A DNA stretch of 64,000 nt, taken from positions 3,720,001 to 3,784,000 of the forward strand of contig OU342638.1 of assembly GCA_910589415.1 (NCBI GenBank), given 5' to 3'. This document shows positions 30,123 through 41,571 of this stretch, one piece after another. The DNA comes from Malachius bipustulatus (lineage: Eukaryota > Arthropoda > Insecta > Coleoptera > Melyridae). Made by a program: the position numbers and the translations under genes. Within the stretch, counting starts at the first letter, position 1; each line of letters opens with the position of its first letter. Below the pieces are notes generated by a model. It was given only the letters and a program-made list of their open reading frames with translations. It did not search any database and was not told the DNA's origin.

Positions 30123-33100
30123 ATTTTGAACCTACAGTTCTTCTGCTGAATATTCAGTCTTTGAGTGGTAAAATTGATGAGTTGATCTTGGATACGTCGA
30201 CTTTTGCAAGTTTGACGGTGTTGTGTGTGACGGAGACTTGGGCCAGCAGTCAGTCTATTGAAGGTATGTACATAGATAATTTTGTGCTGGGAAGTAGCTA
30301 TTCGAGATCTGAGTTAAAGGGGGGAGGTGTAGCTATATGGATCCGGTCGGACAGAGTTTTCAAGCAAATTAATCTTCTTGATCTATGTGTTGAAAAACAT
30401 TGTGAAATGTGTGCGATACGTTTTAGGGATTCAACTAAGAAAATTTTTGTGATACTTAACTGTTACAGATCGCCTTCAGGAGATCTGAGTGTGTTTTTTA
30501 ATAATCTAGAGGAGGCTTTTGATAGGATATTTGAGCCAGAGGTCAACATTGTACTTTGTGGTGATTTTAATATAGATTATTATTGTCAATCATGTAATCT
30601 TTTGAAGCTTAAAAATTTTGTGAAACAATATAATCTAAAGAATATTGTTGGTTGGCCCACGCGCGTTACTGCCGCCTCTATCTCTTGTATAGATCTAATT
30701 TTTGTAAATTTCACAGTTGAGGGCTCAACATGTGTATTGGACAATCAGATCTCGGATCACAGAACGGTGCTTTCGGGTGTTGGTTTTGATGGAGGTTCTT
30801 TGAGAGGCTTGAACTCATATATCAGCAGATCATATAGGGAGGATCAGGTGGTGGAGTTTGAGCATGACCTTCAGTCACTTAATTGGACTTCGGTTTATGT
30901 ACAAAGAAATTTAAATCAGGCTTTTGATGAATTTTATGATACTTTTCTGTATTTTTTTGAATTTAGATTTCCGAAATCTCGAAGATATGCAAAAAGCGGC
31001 TGTAAGGGATGGGTGACAGAAGAACTGAGAAAATCTAGTGATAACTTAAAACTCACCTATTCATTAACTTGTGATCTTCCAGAAGCAAGGGAAGAATATA
31101 ACCGTGAAAAGAGGAAGCATAGGAATCTAGTAAGGGAAACTAAAAAAATATACTATCAGCTAAAAATTAACCAAGGAGAGAATAATATTAAATCAGTGTG
31201 GAATGTTGTCAATGAATTGTCTGGTAAAAATAGAAAAACCGATGAGGATTTTGAGGGGGTGATGAAACAGGGAGACAGTGGGGAGGTCATATCAGACCCG
31301 AACCTACTAGCGGAAACGTTCAACTCTTTCTTTATAAATGCGCCAATGAACGTTGTTAAAAAAATTACTTCTAGAAAAAATTCATATACAAATCCGTCTG
31401 GAAGTGGAACTTATAGTGAGCTGTCTTTCTCACTGTGCCCGCTGACAGAGGATGAACTCTGTGATCTGGTTGGGAAAAAATTGAAACCAAAAAAATCAAG
31501 TGGTCCTGATGACATTCCAGCCTTTTTAGTCAGAAGAATTATAGGACTTATAGCGAAACCGCTGTTATATTTAATTAATCTATCTTTTTGTACTGGCGTA
31601 TTTCCGGATAGGTTAAAAATAGGAAAAGTTCTGCCTGTATATAAAAAACAAGGTGGTAAAAGATTGGAGAACTACAGACCGGTCACAATCCCGTCAGTGT
31701 TCTCAAAGATTTTTGAATACTGCTATCTGGACAGATTTCTTAGCTTCTTGATGAATCATGACATATTGTCTGAGTGTCAGCATGGATTTTACCCTGGAAG
31801 GTCAACTCATACGGCTGTTCATAGTCTATATGAAAAAATTACGAGCTACATAGATGGAGGCGAGTGTCCCGTTGGTATACTCTGTGATCTAAGCAGGGCT
31901 TTTGACTGTGTTAATCATGGCCTATTGATTAAGAAACTTGAATATATAGGTGTAGGGGGACAACCACTGAACTGGTTGAGGTCATTCTTGCATGACCGTC
32001 GACAGTATGTAAGTATTATGACTGGAGACACTGGACAGAGAAAAAACACAGTCAATTCTGGGACACAAATTTTGAAAATGGGTGTTCCTCAGGGTTCGGT
32101 GCTGGGTCCTATATTGTTCTCAGTATATACAGGGTAAGTCATTGATATGGGAAAGCTCGATTACACCTATACCATTAAAGATATCGAAATGAACCAAAAA
32201 GTGCCGTAAATGGGAGGGTAAAGTGCAGTTTGTAAAATTATTTTCAGATACACAGGATGGCCCAATATCGCTGTACGCCATACAACTTTGTTATTTTAAA
32301 TAGGACACCCTCTATATTATTACATCTTCAGATTGTTTGGGAAAAGTCAAAAAGAATGGTTTGTAAAGTTGAAGTTTGTAATGAGCAATTTATGAGTTAT
32401 AAACAAATGAAAATCGCGATTTTCCATTTTCAAAGCAGCTTATATTGAAAACGGCTCCAGATATGGAAAAACGGCTTACATGTTCCTATCTTAACTTTTC
32501 AAGCGGTATCCTATTGGATGGATGAAATTTTTATACAGAGTGGTAAAAAATTTGATTATTTTCATCACCCGGTATAAAAATTTCAGCTACATGATAGGAT
32601 ACCAAATTAAAAATTAAGATAGGGACATGTAAACCGTTTTTCCATATCTCGAGCCGTTTTCAATATAAGCTGCTTTGAAAATGAAAAATCGCGATTTTCA
32701 TTTGTTTATAACTCATAAATTGCTCATTACAAACTTCAACTTTACAAACCATTCTTTTTGACTTTTCTCAAACAATATGAAAATGTAATAATGTAGAGGG
32801 TGTCCTATTTAAAATAACAAAGTTGAATGGCGTACAGCGATATTGGGCCATCCTGTGTATCTGAAAATAATTTTACAAACTGCACTTTACCCTCCCATTT
32901 ACAACACTTTTTGGTTCATTTCGATAACTTTAATGGTGTAGGTGCAATCGAGCTTTCCCATATCAATGACTTACCCTGTATAAATGATCTAGACAGGAGC
33001 ATGCATGGTGGACACTTCTCGGTCTATGCTGATGACACTTCTATTGTGTTGTCTGGTAGGGCGGGAGAGGAGCTCCGAAGCAGAGTTCAGGACGCAATGG

Positions 33101-33846
33101 TAGGTTTGAATGACTGGTTTGGTAATCATTATCTATACCTTAATGAAAAGAAAACAGTACTAATGCAGTTTCATAATTGGAAACAAAGGTTGCCCAATAT
33201 GGAAGTACAACTGAATGGTATGTCCCTCTCTGCCAACAGTGAACATACAAAATTTTTGGGATTGTACATCGATCCATGTTTGAGCTGGCGCTATCACTGT
33301 GAGCAAGTGTGCTCTAAAATTAACAGAACTGTTTATTTGTTTAAAAGTTTAAAACGTGTCCTGACACAGGATCAGATGCTAGTCTTATACTATGCACATG
33401 TTGAGTCTAGATTGAGGTATGGGTTGTGTTTCTGGGGTGGGTCAGCCAGCGCACAGAATGTCTTTGTATCTCAAAAACGTGTAATCAGGTCTATTATTGG
33501 GATGAGAGCTACTGACTCATGTAGAGATGTGTTTTCGAGACTGAAGCTTCTAACGCTGCCTGCTTTGTATATTCTTGAAATGTGTGCCTATGTATTTGGG
33601 AGCAGGTCAAAGTTCTCCTTGAATACAGATATTCATGACAAAAATACCCGTAAAAGGGGGGATATACGTGTACCATTCTCAAGGGGACTGTTGGCGTACA
33701 AGGCTCCTGGATGCATGGGAGCCCGTTTATTTAACAAACTACCAAATGAAATAAAGGCATGCGATACCTTGACTAAATTTAGAAAAGAGCTTAAATCATA
33801 TCTAGTGGATAAATGTTTGTACTCGACAGAGGTATATTTAGATTGA
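30059..33846 (+). pseudogene. LINE C ORF2 (endonuclease and reverse transcriptase), split by a MITE
   Basis: One frame of about 978 residues once the MITE at 32130-32978 and one TA are removed. The endonuclease starts with LLLNIQSLSGKIDEL, then CVTETWASS, GGGVAIW, LCGDFNIDYYC and SDHRTVL. The RT has YRPVTIPSVFSKIFE, CQHGFYPGRST, DLSRAFDCVNHGLL, MGVPQGSVLGPILFSVY [MITE] and YADDTSIVLSG with the catalytic Asp pair, then a C-terminal domain to the stop at 33846. No other break is visible. It overlaps ORF1 by 64 bases in a different phase. Confidence 0.9.
32130..32978. mobile_element. Palindromic mariner-type MITE 1
   Basis: 849 bp that read almost the same on both strands: starts CAGGGTAAGTCATTGATATG and ends with its complement, flanked by TA (32128-32129, 32979-32980). 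Excision with one TA restores ORF2 of LINE C (TCA GTA TAT ATA AAT GAT). The interior contains a second pair of inverted blocks (TAGGACACCCTCTATATTATT) and shares sequence with MITE 3. Open frames at its right edge are chance. Confidence 0.93.
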
Positions 33847-34007
33847 TTATGACAGTTTTTATTTGCTGTTGCTATGTGTGTTTATGCGCTGTATCTACAG
33901 TCGGTGTTCTCTGTGTCTTTCATGATGTTTTATATTTGACTATTCCTATGCAATTCATTGTAAAGTTGTCTACTGGAAAATAAAGAACATTTAACATTTA
34001 ACATTTA

Positions 34008-35603
34008 ACCTACTTTGTATAAGATGTATGAGTTCACGATACATGCATCGATGAGGTAATAAAACACTTTCAGCCACCATCTTCGCGACTTCCAGGCAAT
34101 ACTATAACAAGAGTGGAGTTGGTCAAACAAATCGACTCCACCCATGTTTTTATTGTAATCTTCTATGCTTTTCGGACAATCAACAGTTACTCTAATTCCT
34201 TCTTTAGTCATTCTCTGCACAGTTGACTTTTCCGTTGTTAAATGCATTGTGGAACCCACAAGAACGCATTTCTTCCCTCGGTCCTTCCATTTGCTCACTG
34301 TTATCGTACTGGTGCCAACAGTATCGAACTCTCCTGACGCAAGATCCTTATCTGGTACCAATAGATCTTTTGGAAAATTCTTCCTGTTGGATCTCATTGT
34401 TCCGCAACCAAAAAGTTTTCGGTCCAGTAGTTTAGTAAGAAGACCAAAACTAGTAAAAAAATTATCGAAATAAACGCAATAATTTTCATTTGCAAATGGT
34501 CTAGTCAGTTCAAGAACAGTTTTTTCGCCCAAAGAACCATCTTCATCACTTTGTTTTTTTCCTTCATATACAGAAAAATTAAGCAAATATCCAGTTGAAG
34601 AACAAGCTAATGCCCATATCTTGATGCCCCTTTTTATCGGCTTTTGAGGCATATATTGCTTCAAATGTGTTCTGCCTTTGAAAGCAACCATGCTCTCATC
34701 TACGGCTATGTTTCTGCCTGGAATGTAGGCTGACAAAAATTTATCTGACGAATAGGATATCATAGGTCTCACTTTATATAATTTGTCAAAATCATCGTGT
34801 CCTTTTTTTGGCATAGCTTCATTGTCACTTATATGTAAGAAACGAAGTATTTTGAGGAATCGTTTTAGTGACATAATATTCGATATCCTTGAATGATAAA
34901 AATTTTGGTCAGATGACCAATAAAGCCGTAGGCTTGGCAACGAATTAAAACCCATTATTATCAGCACTCCAAGCATAGTCTTCAACTCTTCTAGTGTCAA
35001 GTCTAATGATTGGTTGTTTTGTCGAGCATATCGGTTGGACTCTGTCACAATAATTTCAAGAAAATCATCTCCAAGAATGCTTGAAAAAATTTCAACAGGT
35101 GATTCACTTGTGGGAATGCTGGGTCCTGGAACTTCTTCGAAACTAGCCGCCTGGAAGATGTGTGGTAGATAAGGTGATTTTGTCCACGGGAAGTCATCAT
35201 TTTGGTTTTTCACGTGTGTGTTGAATGTTGACTTGGGGATGAAATTAGACAAAGGTTCCTCCTCATCGGACGAAGAACTAATTAGGTCAGTCGGTTGTTT
35301 TCTTGTAGGATTGGGATCAAAATCCGGGTCCATTACAGAATCGTCACTGTCAAAATCAGGGTTCTTTACAGATTCGTCGCTGTCGGAATCGCAGGTGGTG
35401 TTCATTTGGGTGAAACTCCTTTTAGTTTGTCTTGACGTGCTAGCAGATGGTGTAGAAATATTTGGAAGAGCATCATCAGCATCAGAATCTCCCCCTACAT
35501 CAGATTCAATTGCCTGGACATCGGTGATACTATCCAGCCAATCAAATTGATCCGAAGCTGACATTTTGCTTATTTTTTCAATGTTTGTTTCCATTTTTTC
35601 CAA
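34008..35603 (-). pseudogene. piggyBac 2 transposase, N-terminal and catalytic part
   Basis: 532 residues from the ATG at 35603 to the LINE C junction. There is an acidic, Ser-rich N-terminus (about 30-120). The DDE core has D302 (VDESMVAFKGRTHLKQYMP), D380 (YFDNFFTSFGLL) and D491 (NMGGVDLFDQLHSCY). The last codon (Gly) continues at 29056 in the same frame, giving an uninterrupted transposase of about 643 residues before LINE C arrived. No internal stop is seen, so the gene was probably functional when it was hit. Confidence 0.92.
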
Positions 35604-35650
35604 TTCTATAAAATAATTTCTACTATTACCTACAATAATTATACAAAAAG

Positions 35651-35852
35651 CTATCTGTTAACCGTGCTCAAGTTAATAGTATTCATAATAATTGTGATAT
35701 TTTATATTTTAATAAAGAGAACCTGTTATTCTGCTGACCCGCTTGTTATTGTTGACCCTCTTAGACTAGCGACTCAACCTACGACCCTTGTTTCTCTTGT
35801 CTCATGCTCTCAGCGACTATTTTTCCCCTCTAGGGTTAAATAGTTCGTTTCA
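35651..35852 (+). repeat. 3' LTR, right part, with duplicated junction sequence
   Basis: Equals the last 202 bases of the LTR (25752-25953) and ends at the same TTTCA, followed by the AGTT duplication. Its first 50-60 bases repeat the LTR sequence already present at 28408-28460, so the piggyBac insertion is not a simple one. Confidence 0.9.
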
Positions 35853-36132
35853 AGTTCGTACCCTGGGGCAAAATTTCTTAAAATTTAAACAATTATTCCA
35901 AATTTTACAAGCAAGCGGTTTTGCCGCTCGATAGTTAACATTTGCACTATTTTGATGACTCACTTTGCGGAATATTGAACTTAGGGTAAGTCTGGTATAG
36001 TTGGACCACTTTTATAAATCGCTCTGCCATTCATTCAAAATTATTAGCAAAAGTCTAAATATTTGTTATAGTATTTATTATAAAAATGTGTGTAATTTGA
36101 TCATTACAAAACTTAAATATATCAGTCTCAAA

Positions 36133-37095
36133 AAATGTTCTTCTTTGTTTTGGGTTTTAGGTTCGATATTAAAGTATTATCTTTCAAAAATATTTTTATA
36201 AATTGAAACGTTTCGGGACCGATTGGTCTCTTGTTCACTCATAAATAATTGTAAAAAATATGTAAAAACTTAAAAATACTTTAAAAAATCATAATTATTA
36301 TACTAAAATGTCGTAAATGGTGTGTTTTTAAATTTAAATTTTAGAAAAAATATAAGTAAATTCATTTTGATCTTGAAAATTTAAATTTAAAAACACACCA
36401 TTTACGACATTTTAGTATAATAATTATGATTTTTTAAAGTATTTTTAAGTTTTTACATGAAACAAATTGAATAATAATAAATTATTATGTCAATTACAGC
36501 AATCCGATTGTTGAAAAACAATAATGCTTTCTGAACGACACACTTACTCCAACGGTATGGCGAAGACAGAGACATCGATGTTTCAATGGTTATTTCCATC
36601 TCATCAGTCTGTCACATCGCCACCACTAGAGAAGTGTGCCGATCAGAAAGAAAATCAAAAGCTTTAAGCAAAATGATTTGTCGGAAATAATTGCAGATTT
36701 CTCTGGGAGAATCTCTGATTGACACATTGAAAGTTGTACTTTTCAGTCATCAGATGGCATTTGCCATGCAAGTCACTATGTTTCCGACAAATCATTTTGC
36801 TTAAAGCTTTTGATTTTCTTTCTGATCGGCACACTTCTCTAGTGGTGGCGATGTGACAGACTGATGAGATGGAAATAACCATTGAAACATCGATGTCTCT
36901 GTCTTCGCCATACCGTTGGAGTAAGTGTGTCGTTCAGAAAGCATTATTGTTTTTTAAGTTTTTACATATTTTTTACAATTATTTATGAGTGAACAAGAGA
37001 CCAATCGGTCCCGAAACGGTTCAATTTATAAAAATATTTGTGAAAAATAATACTTTAATATCGAACCTAAAACCCAAAACAAAGAAGAACATTTA
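36133..37095. repeat. Cloverleaf-like foldback of three nested inverted repeats
   Basis: The outer arms (about 36133-36270 and 36955-37095) are reverse complements. Between them lie two further palindromes in series: one with arms of about 85 bases (about 36258-36344 with 36376-36462), and one with arms of about 175 bases (about 36515-36692 with 36778-36953). Open frames here are translations of the arms. Origin unknown; it may be a palindromic MITE that received another. Confidence 0.85.
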
Positions 37096-37319
37096 ACAAC
37101 TAATAAGAAGCAAGGTTCAATAAAAATAATCAAGTCTCAAAAAAAAATATACTGAAAAACTCAAAATTATATTCTTTAGTGAGATGGACCTCTTCTGGGT
37201 TAGTTGGACCACTTGTACCCAGGCCTTGAAAACAGGTTCTCAAGTAATAATAACATAATTATGATAACATAAAATAAAATAAAAAACAAACAAAACAAAA
37301 ACGATACTATAAGGGAACA

Positions 37320-38636
37320 TTATAAGTAACATTTTTTATCGATCCAGAAAATTTTTATTTTTTTTGTCGCTATTTTTGAACAGTCGTTGCATATGTTGGT
37401 ATAACCGGTACACCCTTCATGCGTCCAACGTTCGCAAATAATGCAGCAGAGCCATTCATCTTTACGTTTTGTTTTCAAATACTCTTCTCCACAGCCTACG
37501 CACTCAGCATTATTTTCTGCTTCATCGTCACTACTCTTATCATCAAGTTCAAGGCTGTCTGAATCTGAGGAATCGGAGATATGAGCTTTTAATGTCTTTA
37601 ATTTCGTTTTCAGAGGTAATTTACCTTTTTGCATTGGCGCTGTTGCTTTGGTTAGTGGACGTTTCCTTTTCTTGATAACCTCGATGTTTTCAGGAGTATT
37701 GAGAACTTCAGCAAGTTGACGTCCGCGTCTCTTAGCCTTTTGTACACAAGTAGAAACAGGAACTGGTGATATCTCCTCTTGTAGCTTTCCAGGTGTAACT
37801 TTTTTTATAGACGCAGGCATATTAAAAACCTTGTCAACGTGATGAGAACAACTTGGTCGAGGACTATCTGTGATGAATGACAAATTGTTGTGGATGAAAG
37901 CTGTACTACGTGGCAGTGAGGAAGCCTCCATATTGTTTTCTGCAGAAGCAGTGTTAATGTTTGTCTCTGTAGCAAGGTAAGCGTATTCTGGTATATTGAG
38001 TCTGGCCAAAATGGAAAAATACCCGTTGCTCTAAATCTGGATACACCATTGTGTACCGTGGCCGCTTTACTCCAAGAACATCCCAACAATTCACCAAACT
38101 GAAGTCTGCTCAATTTTCTTGCAGGATTTGCTTTCATAAAGCTATTGCAGGCTGAGTAATGGTACGTTTTCAATGACTTGCGATCCAACGGTTGTAGAAA
38201 ATTCAATTGTAAGTGCCGGTAGGCACAAAAGTATTCTCTTCTGAAACTCCAACACACTTACAGAGTTCGTGTGCGAAGCAAGTCCGTCTAAGATCAGCAG
38301 AACTTTCCCATTCGGTTTTCGGGGCAGGAAATGCGTTTTCAACCAATGAAGAAATATATCAGCATTTATATATGCAGACTTTTCTAACATGGCAACACAT
38401 GAACCAGGGGGCATTCCGTTTGAAAATTCGTCCTTTCTATTCTTGCCCTTAAAAATGCAATACGGAGGCAGAAAAATACCTTCTGCGTTGCAACAGGCGA
38501 CTATAGATATCGTTTCTCCTCTTTCTGTTGATGTGATGTTTGCGACGCATTTTGATCCCTTTTTAGCTAGTACGTGACCTGGTTTGTTGTTTAATTGTAG
38601 ACCGGTCTCGTCTACATTAAATACAGGGTGTCCCAT
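37320..38636 (-). pseudogene. Pogo-type transposase, catalytic core and PHD-like finger
   Basis: Minus strand in three overlapping phases. 38636-38142 has VFNVDETGLQ (first catalytic Asp), ISIVACCNAEG and VLLILDGLASHTNS (second Asp). 38257-37990 has LNFLQPLDRKSLKTYH (third Asp) and the region after it. 38009-37320 is a basic linker ending in a zinc finger of PHD type (CVGCGEEYL...WLCCIICERWTHEGCTGY...CNDC). This order, DDE_1 core then C-terminal PHD-like finger, is seen in many insect pogo-like transposases. Frame shifts near 38230 and 38000 inactivate it. Confidence 0.87.
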
Positions 38637-39824
38637 AATATGTGGGCAATCTCCCGGATTTGGGTAAATTTCGTAAAAATAAATGAAAAAATTGCTATAA
38701 AATTAATTCCTCAGAGACACCCCTACAAAGATATTAGCTGTTGAAGTTGAGGGTTGAAAATCAATTTTTTGCAATAACTTTTTTATTTCTTGACCGATTT
38801 TGATAATTTTTGGTTTTATTTTGTATTATTTTGGACTGTTTAGAATAGTGTTTCATAATCTTTGATAGCACATACATAGACCTCGGGATGGCATAACCCC
38901 CTCATTCACTTGAAAGAAAACAATAAAAATAATAATTTTACAGTTTTTTAAGGTTAATTTTCTTTTTATTTGATATTTTTTACATAAAAAATGTATCCTT
39001 ATTTATTTCGATAGAGCGAACCGTTATCGAGATAAACGTCCTTCTAATAGGTGATGCGTCGCGGGAACTTTCTAAATTTCGAGTAAATTTTAACAAGATA
39101 GCTGACCTATGACAGTAAATTGAGCAGGAAACAAAACAATAACTTAATTAAATACACGCCAATGTCAAAGATTTCATTTCATGCAGATTCAATTCTAACT
39201 GATTTTCTGCATATTCAGCGTTTGTGTAACTCATTTTAAAATCAGTTAGAATTGAATCTGCATGAAATGAAATCTTTGACACTATTTGACGTGTATGTAA
39301 TTAAGGTTTTGTTTTGTTTCCTGCTCAATTTACTGTCAAAGGTCAGCCATTTTGTTGAAATTTACTTGAAATTTAGTAAGTTCCTGCGACGCATCACCTA
39401 TCAGAAGGACGTTTATCTCGATAACGGTTCGCTCTATCGAAATAAATAAAGATACATTTTTTAAGTAAAAAATGTCAAATAAAAAGAAAACTAACCTTAA
39501 AAAACTGTAAAATTATTATTTTTATTGTTTTCTTTCAAGTGCATGAGGGGGTTATGCCATCCCGAGGTCTATGTATGTGCTGCCAAAGATTATGAAACAC
39601 TATTCTAAACAGTCCAAAATAATACAAAATAAAACCAAAAATTATCAAAATCGGTCAAGAAATAAAAAAGTTATTGCAAAAAATTGATTTTCAATCCTCA
39701 ACTTCAACAGCTAATATCTTTGTAGGGGTGTCTCTGAGGAATTAATTTTATAGCTATTTTTTCATTTATTTTTATGAAATTTACCCAAATCCGGGAGATT
39801 GCCCACATATTATGGGACACCCTG
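38624..39824. mobile_element. Palindromic mariner-type MITE 2
   Basis: 1201 bp, arms of about 590 bases around a short loop near 39210-39235, termini CAGGGTGTCCCATAATATG and complement, TA on both sides (38622-38623, 39825-39826). It splits the pogo transposase between DKPGNI and FNVDETG; removing it with one TA restores that frame. Confidence 0.93.
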
Positions 39825-39826
39825 TA

Positions 39827-40674
39827 TATTGCCCGGTTTATCATTCAAATCATTGCCATCCAAGACTTGCCCTAACAAAGCGAAATACTCTCTTACATTT
39901 TCCTTGCACAAACCTGTTGCCCTTGAGTAGGAAATTCCTTCGGCTTTTCGAACTGAAATCTCCGGGTGACGATTTAGAAATAATTTGAGCCAATCATAAC
40001 CTGCTTTACCCTTATCGCTGTTAAAGGTATGCTTTATTTTGAGTGTCTCTGCTAGCTCATATAGTCCAATAAAGTCTAAAAAGTCATACGTATCGATTAA
40101 GAATACACATCCTTTTGATAGTTCGATTTATTTTGTTTCATATACGTGGTTTTTATAGTAACCGTCCAGTTCGTCTAAACACTCCATCCCGCATAAATAA
40201 GTATACGTCAACATTGGTTTTGAATGAGAATTAAATGCACAACACAGAGGATAGAATGTCATTACGTGAATAAATTTTATGTTGTTGTCAGTGGCTCTCA
40301 AACTGACGTAAGCTCTTCAATTCATTGTTTGAATGATTCCTTCAACTATTTACGCTCGTTCACGACTTGACAATTAACTGTTTGACATTTTCTGGTGAAA
40401 TTAAAACTATTAATTCGGACGGTTAGTGTGACGTCACATCTGACTTTTTAAAGTTAATCCTACTATAAGCCATTTTTCTAACGGTATCTCTATCAGGTGC
40501 AAACCCATGTTTCTGTAACTTAAGAATGTGATTCACTAATTTCTTTTCCGCTTCATACCTAAATGAGATTGTACCCCCATTTCACCCTTTGTCACAGCTT
40601 CCATTGCGTGAAGTAGAGACTCCCTTGTCCATTCTCCTCGTTTTGCTGTACCTTTGCGTCTATATATACTCGGC
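39827..40674 (-). pseudogene. Pogo-type transposase, N-terminal fragments
   Basis: From the ATG at 40674 a DNA-binding start is visible (MPSIYRRKGTAKRGEWTRESLLHAMEAVTKGE), as in Psq/CENP-B type pogo N-termini. Another phase then reads EAEKKLVNHILKLQKHGFAPDRDTVRKMAYS to about 40440. After a gap, about 40080-39827 reads FNSDKGKAGYDWLKLFLNRHPEISVRKAEG...LDGNDLNDKPGN and joins the core across MITE 2. A frame change near 40575 may mark an intron or a deletion. Confidence 0.75.
40159..40425. mobile_element. Possible small MITE within the pogo gene
   Basis: 267 bases bounded by TAACCGTCC and GGACGGTTA. It lies where the pogo transposase lacks homology, between its N-terminal and pre-core segments. 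The short termini and the absence of a clear target duplication keep this tentative. Confidence 0.3.
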
Positions 40675-40746
40675 ATGACTCTGTAAATAAAATGAAAGAA
40701 GGGAAACTATATAAATTGATACAATATAATGTTATTCGGCAATATC

Positions 40747-40831
40747 ATATCGATGGTGTTTTTGCAAAAGGGCGAATACGCCAAATCAGCAAAATGGTGC
40801 GTTCGCCCTTTTGCAAAAATACCATCGATAT
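40747..40831. repeat. Strong hairpin in the pogo leader
   Basis: Two 30-base arms (40747-40776 and 40802-40831) are complementary except for one G-T position, with a 25-base loop. The arms contain GCAAAAGGGCGAA. It lies just upstream of the pogo transposase start, among GGTCC motifs of the element's subterminal region. Confidence 0.8.
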
Positions 40832-41571
40832 ATGGTCCAACTCACCCTAAAATACGTGGTCCGTCTAGCCCAAAGTTATGGGACAGATGGACCAGTGATT
40901 ATTCGTATTAAACCGTTATGCTATATCACTAGTTTTTAGGTTAGAATAATCTACATGGACCCTATATTCTATCTTATGCACAGATCATTCGCGCAAACCT
41001 ACCTTGAGTTAATTATTTATCACACTATAAAACACACCGAAAATTTTCTATGTAGTGTTAAACTTGAATCGCTCACAAATATTTGTCAAGCACTTATTCA
41101 ACGTCCACCTTCTGATTACCAATACAGTAGAGCTTGCCTATAATGGAATGAGGACTTCTGGCGACATCTGCTAACCACTTTTACAAATACACACCGTGGT
41201 CCGTCTCTCCCGCTGGTCCAACTATACCGGACTTACACTATAGGTAGTATAGTGTAAGCTAAAGTGAAAGTGAAAGTGAAAATGCCCAAAAGGAAGCATA
41301 CCAACCAAGACAGAAAAATGGATGAAATAAAGAAATTAAAAAATCTACTCAAGGAAATGAGTGATCAACTTAGAAAATATTCAGTCGAGAAGCTCTTCAT
41401 CTTCTGGTATATCAGGTATGTACCTACCATAGGGTGTATTCAGGTCTTTAATGGCGGGAAGTGCTAGACTAATATTAAGCTTCTTAAATCTCATCTTCAA
41501 AATAATGAGGATATACACGGGCGTGTTTTCCTTATCGACAATGATACATACTAGTAAATAGAAAATACAAA

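Larger units (their letters stand above)
29062..34007 (+). mobile_element. LINE C: nearly full-length non-LTR retrotransposon
   Basis: Plus-strand element flanked by ACCTA (29057-29061 and 34008-34012). Its 3' end has AATAAA followed by three copies of a 7-base unit (CATTTAA). ORF1 and ORF2 are both open apart from one MITE in ORF2 (32130-32978). Short multi-base 3' repeat units are typical of CR1-group LINEs. The element sits within the coding sequence of piggyBac 2. Confidence 0.88.
28461..35650 (-). mobile_element. piggyBac element 2, right end missing, split by LINE C
   Basis: The left end starts CCCTTTATAGGG directly after TTAA (28457-28460). The transposase reads on the minus strand from 35603 and is interrupted by LINE C (29062-34007). 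At the right, no complementary ...CCCTATAAAGGG-TTAA end is present. Upstream sequence of the transposase joins LTR sequence at about 35650 instead. The element is unrelated in detail to piggyBac 1. Confidence 0.82.
25118..35852 (+). mobile_element. Non-autonomous LTR retrotransposon with a nested insertion stack
   Basis: 836-bp LTRs (25118-25953; second copy 27765-28460 continued at 35651-35852) enclose an internal region of about 1.8 kb without a long frame. A 4-bp duplication, AGTT, flanks the whole (25114-25117, 35853-35856). A primer site TGGCGCCCAAC and a polypurine tract GGGAAGAGGGGA sit at the expected places. The element must borrow proteins from a relative. Its 3' LTR is broken at a TTAA by a piggyBac element that carries LINE C, which in turn carries a palindromic MITE. 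Confidence 0.88.
35984..41238 (-). mobile_element. Pogo-like element with nested palindromes
   Basis: Termini GGGTAAGTCTGGTATAGTTG (35984) and the complement of GTGTAAGTCCGGTATAGTTG (right end 41238) are inverted repeats of about 27 bases with two differences, flanked by TA (35982-35983, 41239-41240). GGACCA/TGGTCC motifs recur near both ends (36003, 37190-37213, 40838, 40857, 41199). It encodes a decayed pogo-type transposase on the minus strand. It hosts a foldback (36133-37095), MITE 2 (38624-39824) and perhaps a smaller MITE (40159-40425). Confidence 0.85.

Noticed and set aside
32827..32980. An N-terminal extension of the LINE C ORF2 second part, including a second INDLP motif
   Set aside because: This sequence belongs to the MITE. 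The resemblance of its end to the RT motif next to it is coincidental, and the true frame crosses to 32127.
36664..36882. 72-residue frame in the foldback
   Set aside because: It spans the loop and arms of an inverted repeat and has no coding features.
40159..40425. A well-defined MITE with TAACCGTCC ends
   Set aside because: Listed only as tentative: the termini are just nine bases and no target duplication is visible.
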